Positions 1 to 7,772 of a DNA stretch of 64,000 nucleotides are shown piece after piece. The position numbers and the translations under genes are program-made. Each line of letters opens with the position of its first letter. The stretch's first letter is position 1. The notes beneath the pieces are model-generated. The model searched no databases, was not told the origin of the DNA, and saw only the letters and a list, made by a program, of their open reading frames with translations. Source of the DNA: Flavobacterium sp. Root901 (lineage in GTDB: Bacteria > Bacteroidota > Bacteroidia > Flavobacteriales > Flavobacteriaceae); assembly GCF_001429765.1 (NCBI RefSeq), contig NZ_LMJB01000005.1, positions 560,549 through 624,548 on the forward strand. Direction: 5' to 3'.

Positions 1-25
1 TTTTTGAAAAAGAGTTAAAATATTT

Positions 26-54
26 TTGAGAAACTAAAAAATCAATTATATTTG
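26..54 (+). promoter_or_regulatory. Promoter of the tRNA-Asn pair
   Basis: TTG at 26-28 is followed after 18 nt by TATATTTG at 47-54. This is a full match to the flavobacterial -33/-7 pattern (TTG, then TAnnTTTG). It lies 24 nt before the first tRNA, so both tRNAs probably share one transcript that ends at the hairpin at 271-306. Confidence 0.7.
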
Positions 55-78
55 CACTCGCTAAAAAGAGCAACAACT

Positions 79-152
79 TCCTCCTTAGCTCAGTTGGTTA
101 GAGCATCTGACTGTTAATCAGAGGGTCCTTGGTTCGAGCCCAAGAGGGGGAG
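79..152 (+). tRNA. tRNA-Asn (GTT)
   Basis: Complete cloverleaf of 74 nt. The acceptor stem TCCTCCT pairs with AGGGGGA, the D arm is GCTC/GAGC, the anticodon loop CTGTTAA carries GTT, and the T arm is CTTGG-TTCGAGC-CCAAG. The discriminator base is G and CCA is not encoded. An identical copy starts 112 bp downstream. Confidence 0.97.
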
Positions 153-190
153 CAACTTTTTTTAGCAAACATATTTACCTTTAAGGTGAT

Positions 191-264
191 TCCTCCTTAG
201 CTCAGTTGGTTAGAGCATCTGACTGTTAATCAGAGGGTCCTTGGTTCGAGCCCAAGAGGGGGAG
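191..264 (+). tRNA. tRNA-Asn (GTT), second copy
   Basis: Identical in sequence to the copy at 79-152, with the same stems and GTT anticodon. Only 38 nt separate the two, with no promoter element between them, so they look like a tandem duplication transcribed together. Confidence 0.97.
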
Positions 265-270
265 CTTATT

Positions 271-306
271 AAATACCACTTACAAACTGTAAGTGGTATT
301 TTTTTT
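271..306 (+). terminator. Rho-independent terminator of the tRNA-Asn unit
   Basis: A 12-bp stem (271-282 with 290-301) has the loop CAAACTG and runs into a T tract at 299-306. It starts six bases after the second tRNA. Confidence 0.85.
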
Positions 307-484
307 GACCGTTAATCAAAGAACTAAATATTTTCAATTAACTTTTACGTTTTAGGCTAATTCAGCTCTGAATGATAATAAACAACTGATAATCAATATT
401 ATTCGTTCTTCAGAATTAAAAATAAAAAGTCTTATAGTAATATATTTTAAACTTATTGTTCCTGTTTAAAAAAGCTAGTGTTAA

Positions 485-492
485 TATTTTTG
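485..492 (+). promoter_or_regulatory. -7 element of the DUF4870 gene
   Basis: TATTTTTG matches TAnnTTTG and lies 32 nt before the ATG at 525. It decides the start: an in-frame ATG at 456 lies upstream of this promoter and would not be on the transcript. Confidence 0.5.
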
Positions 493-524
493 CACAAAAT
501 TTTACACATATAAAATATAACAAA

Positions 525-851
525 ATGAATAACAAAACATTAGCTATCGTTTCTTACATAACCATAATTGGATGGTTAGTATCTTTCTTTTCTTCTAATT
601 CTCCAAGAGATCCACTTGTTAAGTATCACCAAAAGCAATCTTTTGGATTATATGCAATCGTAATTGTATACAATGTAATTATTCAGATTATTGCAAGAAT
701 TATTCCTTCATTAGTATTCATTTTCAGCTTAGTGAGTTTAGTTTTCCTGGTTTTTATTATCATTGGTGCAATTAACGCAAGTAAAGAAAAAGAAACTCCG
801 CTTCCTTTAATTGGAAAACTTTTCGAAAACAAATTTGGTTTCATTAACTAA
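525..851 (+). CDS. DUF4870 (Tic20-like) small membrane protein
   Basis: Predicted 108-residue inner-membrane protein. An N-terminal hydrophobic segment (about residues 6-22) is followed by the polar signature KYHQKQSFGL (about 33-42), two further hydrophobic segments (about 43-62 and 64-84) and a short basic tail. The YHQKQ motif between membrane segments is typical of DUF4870. The biochemical role of the family is not established. The start is set at ATG 525 because the reading frame upstream overlaps the promoter at 485-492. The gene stands alone between the tRNA terminator and its own terminator at 878-909. Confidence 0.75.
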   Translation: MNNKTLAIVSYITIIGWLVSFFSSNSPRDPLVKYHQKQSFGLYAIVIVYNVIIQIIARIIPSLVFIFSLVSLVFLVFIIIGAINASKEKETPLPLIGKLFENKFGFIN

Positions 852-877
852 ATATTTGTTCTGAGAGAACAGCAAAC

Positions 878-909
878 AAAAAGAGACCATCAAATGATGG
901 TCTTTTTTT
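878..909. terminator. Bidirectional terminator
   Basis: AGACCATC (884-891) and GATGGTCT (896-903) form an 8-bp stem with loop AAAT. It is flanked by an A run on the left and a T run on the right. It can end the DUF4870 transcript and the convergent TPR gene that stops at 930. Confidence 0.8.
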
Positions 910-929
910 GTTTTAAAAATTATCTTGTT

Positions 930-1604
930 TTATTCATTCAGGTTTTTGCTGTCGAATAATCTCATCATTTCTCCGGCCTTTTCTGTTTCGTTTATTGCTT
1001 TTAGCGATTGGGAATATCTGAAATAATAAATGGTTTCTAAATTTTCATTGAGGGCAATCAACTCCGAATAATATTTTACTGCTTCTTTAAAATTACTTTC
1101 AAAATAATATTTGTCACCCACTTTTTTCAGCATCTCTGCAGATTTATACCCTTTGTCCAAAACATTGGCGTATGTATCCAAAATATAAACTTTTACAAAC
1201 CTTTCACTGTAGGCCGGAGCGGTAACTTCAACTTCTACAGGTTGAATTGCCTGAAAACTGGCATCAGCCATAGCTTTTGAAGCCAAAATTGTACCAGAGG
1301 TTTTTACTTTTTTCTTTTTGTATACCGGAGTTACCGTTCTTGTATTATTTGGACCAAGATCGTTTGTATAAACCATATCCAATTTTGAAACTTCGTATTT
1401 TGTAATTCTTTTGCTAAAAGGCATATTGATGACTTCTTCAACCAAATACGATTCTATAACTCGATCTTCTTCCGGACGGCTTTCAAATTTATAAGGCGGC
1501 CTCAAACTTTCTGCGTTTGCTGCCATATAATTTGTGTTTTGGGCAAAACAGCTTAATGAAAACAAACCTGCAATTGCTGCAAAATGTAGTAAATGTATTT
1601 TCAT
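930..1604 (-). CDS. Exported protein with C-terminal TPR-like repeats
   Basis: Predicted 224 residues with a Sec signal peptide (a hydrophobic stretch ending SCFAQ, about residues 1-22). The middle part is not recognised. The last 80 residues resemble the TPR segment found at the N-terminus of flavobacterial OmpA-type proteins (motifs YYFESNFKEA and YYFRYSQSL), but no OmpA or PD40 domain follows, so this may be a short paralogue or a detached module. An upstream in-frame Met would add 41 basic and hydrophobic residues ahead of the signal peptide, so ATG 1604 was chosen. Function unknown, probably periplasmic. Confidence 0.6.
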   Translation of the reverse strand: MKIHLLHFAAIAGLFSLSCFAQNTNYMAANAESLRPPYKFESRPEEDRVIESYLVEEVINMPFSKRITKYEVSKLDMVYTNDLGPNNTRTVTPVYKKKKVKTSGTILASKAMADASFQAIQPVEVEVTAPAYSERFVKVYILDTYANVLDKGYKSAEMLKKVGDKYYFESNFKEAVKYYSELIALNENLETIYYFRYSQSLKAINETEKAGEMMRLFDSKNLNE

Positions 1605-1787
1605 AAATAATTTAATTAAAGTTATTACTCCAATTAAAACACAACATAAAGTTACTGATTTTCTTTTAGTTAGCTTAAATTTTAACTTTAATGTCTTCAG
1701 AAAAACTACCAACTGCACAATTCGCATTTTGTTTTATTATTTCTGTTTTATAATTAATTTTTTAATTATTCAATGTGCGAAAAATTG

Positions 1788-1795
1788 TATTTTTG
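1788..1795 (+). promoter_or_regulatory. Candidate upstream -7 element for the XRE gene
   Basis: TATTTTTG fits TAnnTTTG. Transcription would begin near 1800, just before the dyad at 1812-1836, which could then act as a repressor site. No clear TTG is seen at the expected distance upstream. Confidence 0.4.
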
Positions 1796-1811
1796 TAATG
1801 TCCCAACATAA

Positions 1812-1851
1812 TACAAATTGTATTGTACAATTTGTAAACTGTAATTTACAA
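1812..1851. promoter_or_regulatory. Two overlapping dyads, probable operator of the XRE regulator
   Basis: TACAAATTGTA (1812-1822) and TACAATTTGTA (1826-1836) form a perfect 11-bp inverted repeat around TTG. It overlaps a second one, TTGTAAA (1832-1838) with TTTACAA (1845-1851). The sites lie between two candidate promoters and the start of the XRE gene. No T tract follows, so a terminator is unlikely. Binding by the adjacent XRE protein is an inference from position. Confidence 0.6.
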
Positions 1852-1879
1852 CCTGAATAATTTTTCACGAATTTTTAAA

Positions 1880-1887
1880 TATCTTTG
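1880..1887 (+). promoter_or_regulatory. -7 element four bases before the XRE start codon
   Basis: TATCTTTG is a full match to TAnnTTTG and ends 4 nt before the ATG at 1892. If it is used, the transcript would begin at or next to the start codon, giving a leaderless mRNA. Confidence 0.5.
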
Positions 1888-1891
1888 AGCT

Positions 1892-2281
1892 ATGAGCACA
1901 TTTACAAAACCAAATCATATAGGGCGAAAAATAAGCCGTATTCGTGAACTTCGTGATATGAAACAAGAAGCATTGGCGCAGGCTTTAGGAACGAGCCAGC
2001 AAACTGTTTCGGCTATTGAAAACAGCGAAACAATCGATGATGAAAAACTTCAGGCAATTGCTGAAATATTAGGTGTTTCTGCTGAAGGGATTAAGAATTT
2101 TTCTGAAGAAGCAGTTTTAAATATTATTGGTAATACATTAAGCGACGGAAGTATTATTACTGGAAATGCATACAATTGCAATTTCAATCCTCTTGATAAA
2201 GTTGTGGAACTTTATGAGCGTTTGGTTCAGGCTGAGAAGGATAAGGTTGAGTATTTGGAGAATTTGATGAAGGGGAAGTAG
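1892..2281 (+). CDS. XRE-family transcriptional regulator
   Basis: 129 residues. The N-terminal half (about 10-68) is a Cro/CI helix-turn-helix: RIRELRDMKQEALAQALG, then TSQQTVSAIENSE as the recognition helix region, then a helix ending LGVSAEGIKNF. The C-terminus has a charged helical tail (about 105-127) that could dimerise; the middle (about 75-100) is not recognised. Strong dyads at 1812-1851 upstream suggest autoregulation. The gene ends in its own terminator at 2315-2350. It lies next to the restriction-modification genes, but nothing in the sequence links it to them. Confidence 0.85.
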   Translation: MSTFTKPNHIGRKISRIRELRDMKQEALAQALGTSQQTVSAIENSETIDDEKLQAIAEILGVSAEGIKNFSEEAVLNIIGNTLSDGSIITGNAYNCNFNPLDKVVELYERLVQAEKDKVEYLENLMKGK

Positions 2282-2314
2282 GATTTCTTTTGAGTAAATA
2301 TATTGTTTATGATA

Positions 2315-2350
2315 AAAAGAAGTTCTTGTAGAAAAGAACTTCTTTTATTT
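2315..2350 (+). terminator. Terminator of the XRE gene
   Basis: A 13-bp stem (2315-2327 with 2334-2346) with loop GTAGAA is followed by a T-rich stretch. Confidence 0.8.
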
Positions 2351-2437
2351 TATAGATATTCTCAAGATTAAGTAGATTATAAATCCTACTTAAACAACTC
2401 AATTCATATAAAACTTAAACTATTATAGAAAAATATT

Positions 2438-2445
2438 TATATTTG
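2438..2445 (+). promoter_or_regulatory. -7 element of the restriction endonuclease gene
   Basis: TATATTTG fits TAnnTTTG and lies 20 nt before the ATG at 2466. No TTG is visible at the usual -33 distance, which may mean a weak or regulated promoter. Confidence 0.45.
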
Positions 2446-2465
2446 AAATAAAATTAATAAACAAA

Positions 2466-3152
2466 ATGAAATTAACCCCGCAAGAATTATACACAAAGCT
2501 TGTAGATGAGGATAAAATAATCGGAGAAAAAGCCGAAATAAATTTCTCTTTAAAAAATTTAATAATATCAATCGAAAGCAGGGACACAGTTGGGAATTTA
2601 TTGCAAGAGTGGTTAAAAGCATGGATGATGAAAGAAAAGATTGAATTTGAAGAAAACACAAATTCTCAAATTTTCCCTGATTTTTATTTAGACACGCACA
2701 ATAAAAAAATAGATTTATTAGAAGTAAAAACATTTGATTATCAAAATGGCCCCGGTTTTGATTTAGCTAATTTTGATTCATATTGTAACTCTTTATTAGT
2801 AAACGCATATCGTATCGATTCAGATTATCTAATCTTTGCATATGAAATGAATGGTAGCGTTATAACAATAAAAAATGTTTGGCTAAAAAAAATATGGGAA
2901 CTTTCAGGACCAAGTGGCCCTTACCCAATAAAAGTCCAGGAAAAGAAGCATATAATTTACAATATCAGACCTTCGGTTTGGTATTCCGAAAGAGCAAGAT
3001 TTAAACCGTTTTCTACAAAAGAAGAATTCTTATCTGCACTCAATGAAACTAGATATCAATATCCACCTACAAGACACGTCAATGGACATTGGCTACAAAA
3101 TGTTCTTAAAAATTATGAAGAACACACTGGGATCTCTTTAGATGTAAAATGA
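2466..3152 (+). CDS. Type II restriction endonuclease, NgoBV-like
   Basis: 228 residues. The PD-(D/E)XK nuclease core is visible: PD at 71-72, then EVK at 86-88 (D72, E86, K88 as metal-binding and catalytic residues). The N-terminal pattern KLTPQELYTKLV and the segment GPGFDLANFDSYCNSL (about 95-110) fit, from memory, the NgoBV family, whose members cut GGNNCC. That target is an inference from family resemblance. The paired methyltransferase is convergent and the two 3' ends overlap by 40 bp (3113-3152), so each gene's transcript is antisense to the end of the other. The role would be cutting unmodified foreign DNA in the cytoplasm. Confidence 0.75.
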   Translation: MKLTPQELYTKLVDEDKIIGEKAEINFSLKNLIISIESRDTVGNLLQEWLKAWMMKEKIEFEENTNSQIFPDFYLDTHNKKIDLLEVKTFDYQNGPGFDLANFDSYCNSLLVNAYRIDSDYLIFAYEMNGSVITIKNVWLKKIWELSGPSGPYPIKVQEKKHIIYNIRPSVWYSERARFKPFSTKEEFLSALNETRYQYPPTRHVNGHWLQNVLKNYEEHTGISLDVK

Positions 3153-4492
3153 GATTCCTTAAATTCTAAATAGTTTTTAGCAACTTGATAACCAACAAAT
3201 TCTACAACAGGAATAGCGACTGTATTTCCTAGCAAATCAAAAGCATCATATTCTTTTGTTGGAATAACATACCACTCTGGATAACCAAATAATCTCAAAC
3301 CTTCTCTAACAGTTAATTTTCTTAAGCCATTACCATCAGGAACAGCCAAACGCGAAACATCTGTTGCAACTAATGTTGGTGCAATATCGTTAGGATCTAA
3401 AATTTTATTAATTTCAAAACTTAATTTACCTGTAACAATATTATATCCTTTTGATTTACTTGTATCATAGGTTCTGTAAGTTTTTACTCCATCCTCTGTA
3501 AGTTCCTTAACTAATTTTTTTGGATATTCAAATTTCAAATATCCTTTTTTGGTAAGGTCTTCTAACATTTCATAAAGTTCCTTTTCCTCATATTCTACAA
3601 AAGTTTTTATTTGTTGCAAAGTTAAAGCCATTCCATCCATCCAATCTATACCAATTTCTTGTGCCCATTGTTTTTTTCTTCTCTCCTTAAACAATTTATT
3701 AAGTAAGAAACACTGCTTGTCTGACACTTCGCCTTTTAAACCAATATCCCAACTATGAATATTATTATCACCACCCCTTTTATCTTTAATAGATTTCCCA
3801 TGTAAATCCTTTAACTCAAAATGCGAGAATATTTTAGTAACAAAATCTGATTCAATTGTTTTTAACCCTTTTTCCAAAATACTTTTTAGAGGATTAAAAA
3901 CTGGATCATTCCCATTTAAATTGACTTCACCCTTCTTAGTACCAACAATAAATATTCTTTTACGTGATTGCGGTAGTCCAAATTCTACTGAGTCAAATAC
4001 TTTCCATGCAACATTATAACCTAATTCATTCTCCAATTTATACAAAATTGTAGATAGTGTTCGACCTATTTTATCATTTTTATTTTCAATGTCATGTTTA
4101 ACCAATCCTTCTACATTTTCTAAAATAAATCCGTAAGGTTTTTTATCTCTCAATATTCTTTCTATCTCAAAAAATAATGTACCTCTTGTATCAAGAAAAC
4201 CTTGTCTCCTTCCCCCAGAACTAAAGGGTTGGCAAGGAAATCCACCTAACAGAAAATCAAAGTCTGGTATTTCCTCATTTTTTACTTGGAAAATATCCCC
4301 AACAAAAAAATCGTGCTCAAAATTTTGTTTTAAAGTTTTAACTGCATAAGGTTTTATCTCTGATGTCATTACACATTCTGTATTAAACCCTAAAGTACTA
4401 AATGCACTTTCAAAACCAAGTCTTATTCCTCCAAGACCCGCAAAAAGATCTATAAATTTTACAGTATTATTTCTCATTGGTAGTTTTTTCAT
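3113..4492 (-). CDS. DNA (cytosine-5) methyltransferase of the NgoBV-like system
   Basis: 459 residues, with the C5-methyltransferase motifs in order: motif I FIDLFAGLGGIRLGF (13-27), motif IV GFPCQPFS with catalytic Cys87, motif VI ENV (125-127), motif VIII QSRKR (174-178), and motifs IX-X near the C-terminus (LTVREGLRLFGYPEW, LLGNTVAIPVVEFVG). The region between about 210 and 345 is the target-recognition part. It should protect host DNA from the nuclease at 2466. The first 26 bp overlap the end of the upstream DUF6471 gene, so the two are translationally close and probably cotranscribed. Met6 is an alternative start. Confidence 0.93.
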   Translation of the reverse strand: MKKLPMRNNTVKFIDLFAGLGGIRLGFESAFSTLGFNTECVMTSEIKPYAVKTLKQNFEHDFFVGDIFQVKNEEIPDFDFLLGGFPCQPFSSGGRRQGFLDTRGTLFFEIERILRDKKPYGFILENVEGLVKHDIENKNDKIGRTLSTILYKLENELGYNVAWKVFDSVEFGLPQSRKRIFIVGTKKGEVNLNGNDPVFNPLKSILEKGLKTIESDFVTKIFSHFELKDLHGKSIKDKRGGDNNIHSWDIGLKGEVSDKQCFLLNKLFKERRKKQWAQEIGIDWMDGMALTLQQIKTFVEYEEKELYEMLEDLTKKGYLKFEYPKKLVKELTEDGVKTYRTYDTSKSKGYNIVTGKLSFEINKILDPNDIAPTLVATDVSRLAVPDGNGLRKLTVREGLRLFGYPEWYVIPTKEYDAFDLLGNTVAIPVVEFVGYQVAKNYLEFKESHFTSKEIPVCSS

Positions 4493-4751
4493 ATATAGTT
4501 TCTGGTTCAGCTACTAGCAAATAATTTGTTTGATAATCTTCTATTGTAATCTTATTACATCCAATAACAGACAAACATTGTAAAAAAAAAGAAGCACTAA
4601 AACTTCCTCTACTTATTTTACTGTCAATACTTGCTTTTGTTTCTTCAATACCTTTTCTATTTAATAACAGAGCTAAATCACTATTTGTAATTCCTCTTTT
4701 TATTAATTCGGATTTAAGAAGCCGTTTAGCCTTATTGTTCCAATTTTCCAT
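4467..4751 (-). CDS. DUF6471 small protein, possible controller of the R-M system
   Basis: 94 residues. The signature of DUF6471 is present: WNNKAKRLLKSELIKRGITN (about 3-22), then EETKASIDSKISRGSFSASF (about 36-55) and FFLQCLSVIG. The helical pattern resembles a compact helix-turn-helix unit, and proteins of this family often sit next to cytosine methyltransferases. It overlaps the methyltransferase start by 26 bp, and a dyad (4777-4789) lies on its own promoter region. A role as a controller that balances methyltransferase supply is an inference. Confidence 0.7.
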   Translation of the reverse strand: MENWNNKAKRLLKSELIKRGITNSDLALLLNRKGIEETKASIDSKISRGSFSASFFLQCLSVIGCNKITIEDYQTNYLLVAEPETIYEKTTNEK

Positions 4752-4776
4752 ATATAAGAATTATATTGCGAAAATA

Positions 4777-4789
4777 GACAAATATTGTC
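4777..4789. promoter_or_regulatory. Dyad over the promoter of DUF6471 and the methyltransferase
   Basis: GACAAATATTGTC is an inverted repeat (GACAA/TTGTC). Read on the minus strand it covers AATATTTG, a one-mismatch -7 element, with a TTG 16 nt further upstream. A bound protein would therefore block transcription of the pair. The spacing is short, so the promoter call is tentative. Confidence 0.4.
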
Positions 4790-4824
4790 ATATATGCAAA
4801 TACAAAAATCATCCCAATAGAAGT

Positions 4825-5298
4825 TTAATTTCCTAATTCATCAATATATCTCTGTATTTCATTGACACACAAATCCATATCTTTTTTAATAGAATGTTCC
4901 CAGAATCGAAAAATTTTATATCCTAAAGTACGAATCTTAAAATCATTTTCAATATCTCTTTCCATATTCCTTTCAATTTTTGGAATCCAAAAATCACGAT
5001 TTGTTTTAATTTTCAACTTTTTCTCATGCCAATTATATCCGTGCCAAAATTCACCATCAACAAAAATCACAATTTTAAACTTCTCTAATACTATATCAGG
5101 ATTTCCAGGCAATCGTTTATTATGTAATCTATAGCGAAATCCTAAACTCCACAGTTTTTTCCTTAATTTTATTTCTGGCTTTGTATTTTTTGATTTAATT
5201 TTAGACATTAACCTACTCCGTTCTGGAGTTGTATAAAATCCATTCTCTTCTTTAAATCTAGGAACTTGAATCTTTATTTTTTTATCTTCCTTTTCCAT
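4825..5298 (-). CDS. vsr: Very short patch repair endonuclease Vsr
   Basis: 157 residues, with the Vsr pattern: ERSRLMSKIKSKNTKPE (about 27-43), then RLPGNPDIV, FVDGEFWHGYNW, FWIPKIERNMERD and FRFWEHSIK. It nicks at T:G mismatches produced when methylated cytosine deaminates, so it repairs the mutagenic side effect of the m5C methyltransferase downstream. It lies 73 bp upstream of the DUF6471 gene on the same strand. The 20 N-terminal lysine-rich residues before the conserved part are not family-typical. Catalytic Asp (PDIV) and the metal-site residues of the FWHG segment are present. Confidence 0.93.
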   Translation of the reverse strand: MEKEDKKIKIQVPRFKEENGFYTTPERSRLMSKIKSKNTKPEIKLRKKLWSLGFRYRLHNKRLPGNPDIVLEKFKIVIFVDGEFWHGYNWHEKKLKIKTNRDFWIPKIERNMERDIENDFKIRTLGYKIFRFWEHSIKKDMDLCVNEIQRYIDELGN

Positions 5299-5397
5299 GA
5301 TATTATATTATAGATAAGATCTCTAAATTGGGAATTATTCTTTTTTTTAAATTACATCTTTTAAAAAAAACTATTACATAATTATATCCATTTCAAC

Positions 5398-5436
5398 AAA
5401 AAAAGCGCCGCAATCCAAAAGGATCACAGCGCTTTC
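5398..5436 (-). terminator. Terminator of the peptidase gene
   Basis: The minus strand reads an interrupted stem (AAAGCGC with GCGCTTT outside, TCC with GGA inside) followed by a T run complementary to the A tract at 5398-5404. It lies 27 bp after the stop at 5463. Confidence 0.7.
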
Positions 5437-5462
5437 TCTATTTTATAAAAAACCTTAAATTC

Positions 5463-6665
5463 TTAAACCCCTAACTTTTTAGCAATTTCAGCAGGAAGTC
5501 CGCCTTTGTTTACCATTAAGGCAGTTGTTTTATATTTTACGAAATTTTTGGTTACAAACAAGAAACCTTTGTAGTCGTTTGTTTCTCCCCATGAATTTTT
5601 TACGATATAATATTCTTTTCCGGTTTGATCTTTTGCAAGACCAATAATGTGCATTCCGTGGTCGTCTGTTGTTGCGTAATTGTCAAACGCAGCCTGACGC
5701 ATTTCCGGCGTAATTTCCGGTTCCGCTTTTGGTCCGTTAAACATGTCTGCTTTTTCTTCGGCTGTCATGTCGTCGAATTTCTTTGTTGGTACATACGCAA
5801 CACCGTTTTTCCAGCTAAAGCTTTTTTCGCTCACGTCTGTTGCCCAGGCAACTGTGTATCCTTTTTTCAGCGCATTGTCGATAATATCTGTCATGTCGTT
5901 TACTTTTACGTTGTAAACCTGATCCAGAGACCAGTTATCCGGCACGGCCAAAACTGTTTTTTGGTAATAAGGTGCCGTTGTAAACGAAGACATTTCTACA
6001 TATTCGTCCGGATTAATTCCTACCACTTCTTTAGCAAAAGACTGCGGCGTGTAGTTTTTTCCTTTGTAATTGAAGTTGTCCGGCACTTTTCCTAAATAAG
6101 AATCGATGACGGCCGCATACGCTTTTTGCCAGTTTGGTGTTAACTCCCCGTTTGGATTTTTAACCACTGCCGACAAAACACCTTCGATAAGAGCAGACAT
6201 TTCTGCAAATTTATTTTTGTCTGTTCCGTAGTTTAGTCCTGTATAAACTTCTCTCGGAACGGTTCCGTATTTTTTGTACATATTAATTACGTCGTGCAGT
6301 GAACCTCCGTCACCTAAAGTGATGGCACCGTGCATACGAACATAATTTACACCTTTGTCAACATACACATTTCTGGCAGAAAATACCTGAGAAAGCTCAA
6401 CAGGCTGTTTTCCTAAACGAATCATTTCTGACTCTAAAAATGAGTTGGAAGCATAACTCCAGCAAGTTCCTGATGAACCCTGGTTTTTAATCGATGTTGT
6501 TCCTAAGTTAACCACTTCAGTGAATTTAAAAGCTTCTTTGCTTTTATCACTTGCATTTAACTTTAGTGAATTTACCAAAATGTCCTGCGCAAAACAGCCG
6601 CTTATACCCACTAGAAAAGCAGATGCCGCAAAAACTGATTTCATCGTATTTTTATACATAATCAA
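5463..6665 (-). CDS. Secreted bleomycin-hydrolase-like cysteine aminopeptidase (C1 family)
   Basis: 400 residues with an N-terminal signal peptide (about 1-27, ending GCFAQ). The papain-like catalytic set is complete: Gln62 and Cys68 in NQGSSGTCWSYA, His336 in TDDHGMHI, and Asn357 in VKNSWGE. The arrangement GMHI followed by KNSWGE matches aminopeptidase C / bleomycin hydrolase rather than classical papain. The signal peptide implies a periplasmic or surface peptide-processing role, unlike the cytosolic enzymes. The Cys in SGC could also be read as a weak lipobox. It is monocistronic, with 237 bp of promoter region before the divergent AraC gene. Confidence 0.88.
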   Translation of the reverse strand: MIMYKNTMKSVFAASAFLVGISGCFAQDILVNSLKLNASDKSKEAFKFTEVVNLGTTSIKNQGSSGTCWSYASNSFLESEMIRLGKQPVELSQVFSARNVYVDKGVNYVRMHGAITLGDGGSLHDVINMYKKYGTVPREVYTGLNYGTDKNKFAEMSALIEGVLSAVVKNPNGELTPNWQKAYAAVIDSYLGKVPDNFNYKGKNYTPQSFAKEVVGINPDEYVEMSSFTTAPYYQKTVLAVPDNWSLDQVYNVKVNDMTDIIDNALKKGYTVAWATDVSEKSFSWKNGVAYVPTKKFDDMTAEEKADMFNGPKAEPEITPEMRQAAFDNYATTDDHGMHIIGLAKDQTGKEYYIVKNSWGETNDYKGFLFVTKNFVKYKTTALMVNKGGLPAEIAKKLGV

Positions 6666-6902
6666 AAGATTTAAATAGTTGCCTTATTAGTAGCCCTTAT
6701 TATATTTTTGTTACAAAACAATTAAATAATCGGTAAAAAAGCTATTATTTAACAGTTAATGTTTATACAATGTTTTTATTAATCCTCAAAACCTTACAAA
6801 TTGCATAAAAACATTATCTGTTGAGAATCAAATCTTTTTTAATTTTATATGCAAATAAATAGTATTTTGGTTCTTGAAATGCCACAACATTAAGCCTTAA
6901 AA

Positions 6903-7700
6903 ATGTACGAACTCGAAAAAGAGAAATACCTCGGTAACATAAAAAATATTTTTACGACTTCAAACGGAATTGCGGTTGTCGAAACGGAGTATCAAAATAA
7001 AGTTTACGAAGGCTGGCACTCTCACAACAACGCACACATTACACTTTTCCTGAAAGGCGGGACTACTGAAAAAAGAAAGAATTTCAGCGAAACGGTTGGC
7101 CCCGGCTCGTTATTATTTTATCACAGTGATGAACTGCATTTAAACCAGAATACACTTTTTCCTTCCCGAAATATTAATGTAGAAGTGGAAGAAAATCTGC
7201 TGAAAGACCTTCAAATGTCTGAAGCTGTGTTAGAAAAATCAATTCAAAATTCGGCATTAACCAAATTTATTATTCTAAAGATTTTTAAAGAAACGCTGAC
7301 AGCCGATGCTTTCTCTGCCGATACCATTACGATGCTTTTTTCGCAGATGGCAAATGCACAAAATCATTTGGAACGCTTTGAAAAAAGTCCGTTTTGGGTC
7401 AAAAGTTTACAGGAATTACTAAATGACTGCTGGAACGAAAACCCAAATCTGCAGGATCTGGCAAAGGTTTTACAACTAAATCCTATTACAATCTCGAAAC
7501 ATTTTCCTAAATATTTTGGCTGTACGCTAGGAGAATACATGCGCCGGATTAAAATAAACCGTTCGCTTTCGCTGATACAATCCAAAGAAAGTAATTTAAC
7601 CGAAATTGCCCTCGAATGCGGATTTTCAGATCAAAGTCATTTTATCAGAACTTTTAAAAATCAAACAGGATTTCTGCCAAAACAATTTCAAAAATTATAA
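6903..7700 (+). CDS. AraC-family transcriptional regulator with N-terminal cupin
   Basis: 265 residues. A cupin-like sensing domain (about 20-110, with HSHNNAHITLFLKGG and GSLLFYHSDELH) is followed by two helix-turn-helix units of the AraC type (about 165-262; PKYFGCTLGEYMRRIKINRS and LTEIALECGFSDQSHFIRTF). The CPBP protease gene follows 72 bp downstream on the same strand and is the likely target or operon partner. The ligand cannot be told from the sequence. Confidence 0.88.
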   Translation: MYELEKEKYLGNIKNIFTTSNGIAVVETEYQNKVYEGWHSHNNAHITLFLKGGTTEKRKNFSETVGPGSLLFYHSDELHLNQNTLFPSRNINVEVEENLLKDLQMSEAVLEKSIQNSALTKFIILKIFKETLTADAFSADTITMLFSQMANAQNHLERFEKSPFWVKSLQELLNDCWNENPNLQDLAKVLQLNPITISKHFPKYFGCTLGEYMRRIKINRSLSLIQSKESNLTEIALECGFSDQSHFIRTFKNQTGFLPKQFQKL

Positions 7701-7772
7701 GAGGCAAATTTCATTCTATTTTTTGTTTTCAGCGCCATTTACTTTTGCTTCAAATATTAAAACCCAGCCAAA

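Noticed and set aside
79..264. Tandem tRNA-Asn pair as an integration (att) site
   Set aside because: Both copies are full length with their own arms and there is no integrase or element boundary in the following 5 kb; a plain tandem duplication is enough.
456..524. N-terminal extension of the DUF4870 protein from ATG 456
   Set aside because: It lies on and upstream of the likely -7 element (485-492), is not hydrophobic in the family pattern, and the conserved protein starts at ATG 525.
1832..1851. TTGTAAA/TTTACAA dyad before the XRE gene as an eighth AraR site
   Set aside because: The spacing and flanks do not fit the AARTGT-N7-ACAYTT register, and it overlaps a stronger unrelated dyad.
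1534..1860. Plus-strand open frame over the start of the TPR gene and the promoter region
   Set aside because: Its first part is antisense to a signal peptide and the rest runs through the operator dyads; composition is not protein-like.
2423..2733. Minus-strand open frames opposite the restriction endonuclease
   Set aside because: They are shadows of a real PD-(D/E)XK gene and have no promoter or conserved motif.
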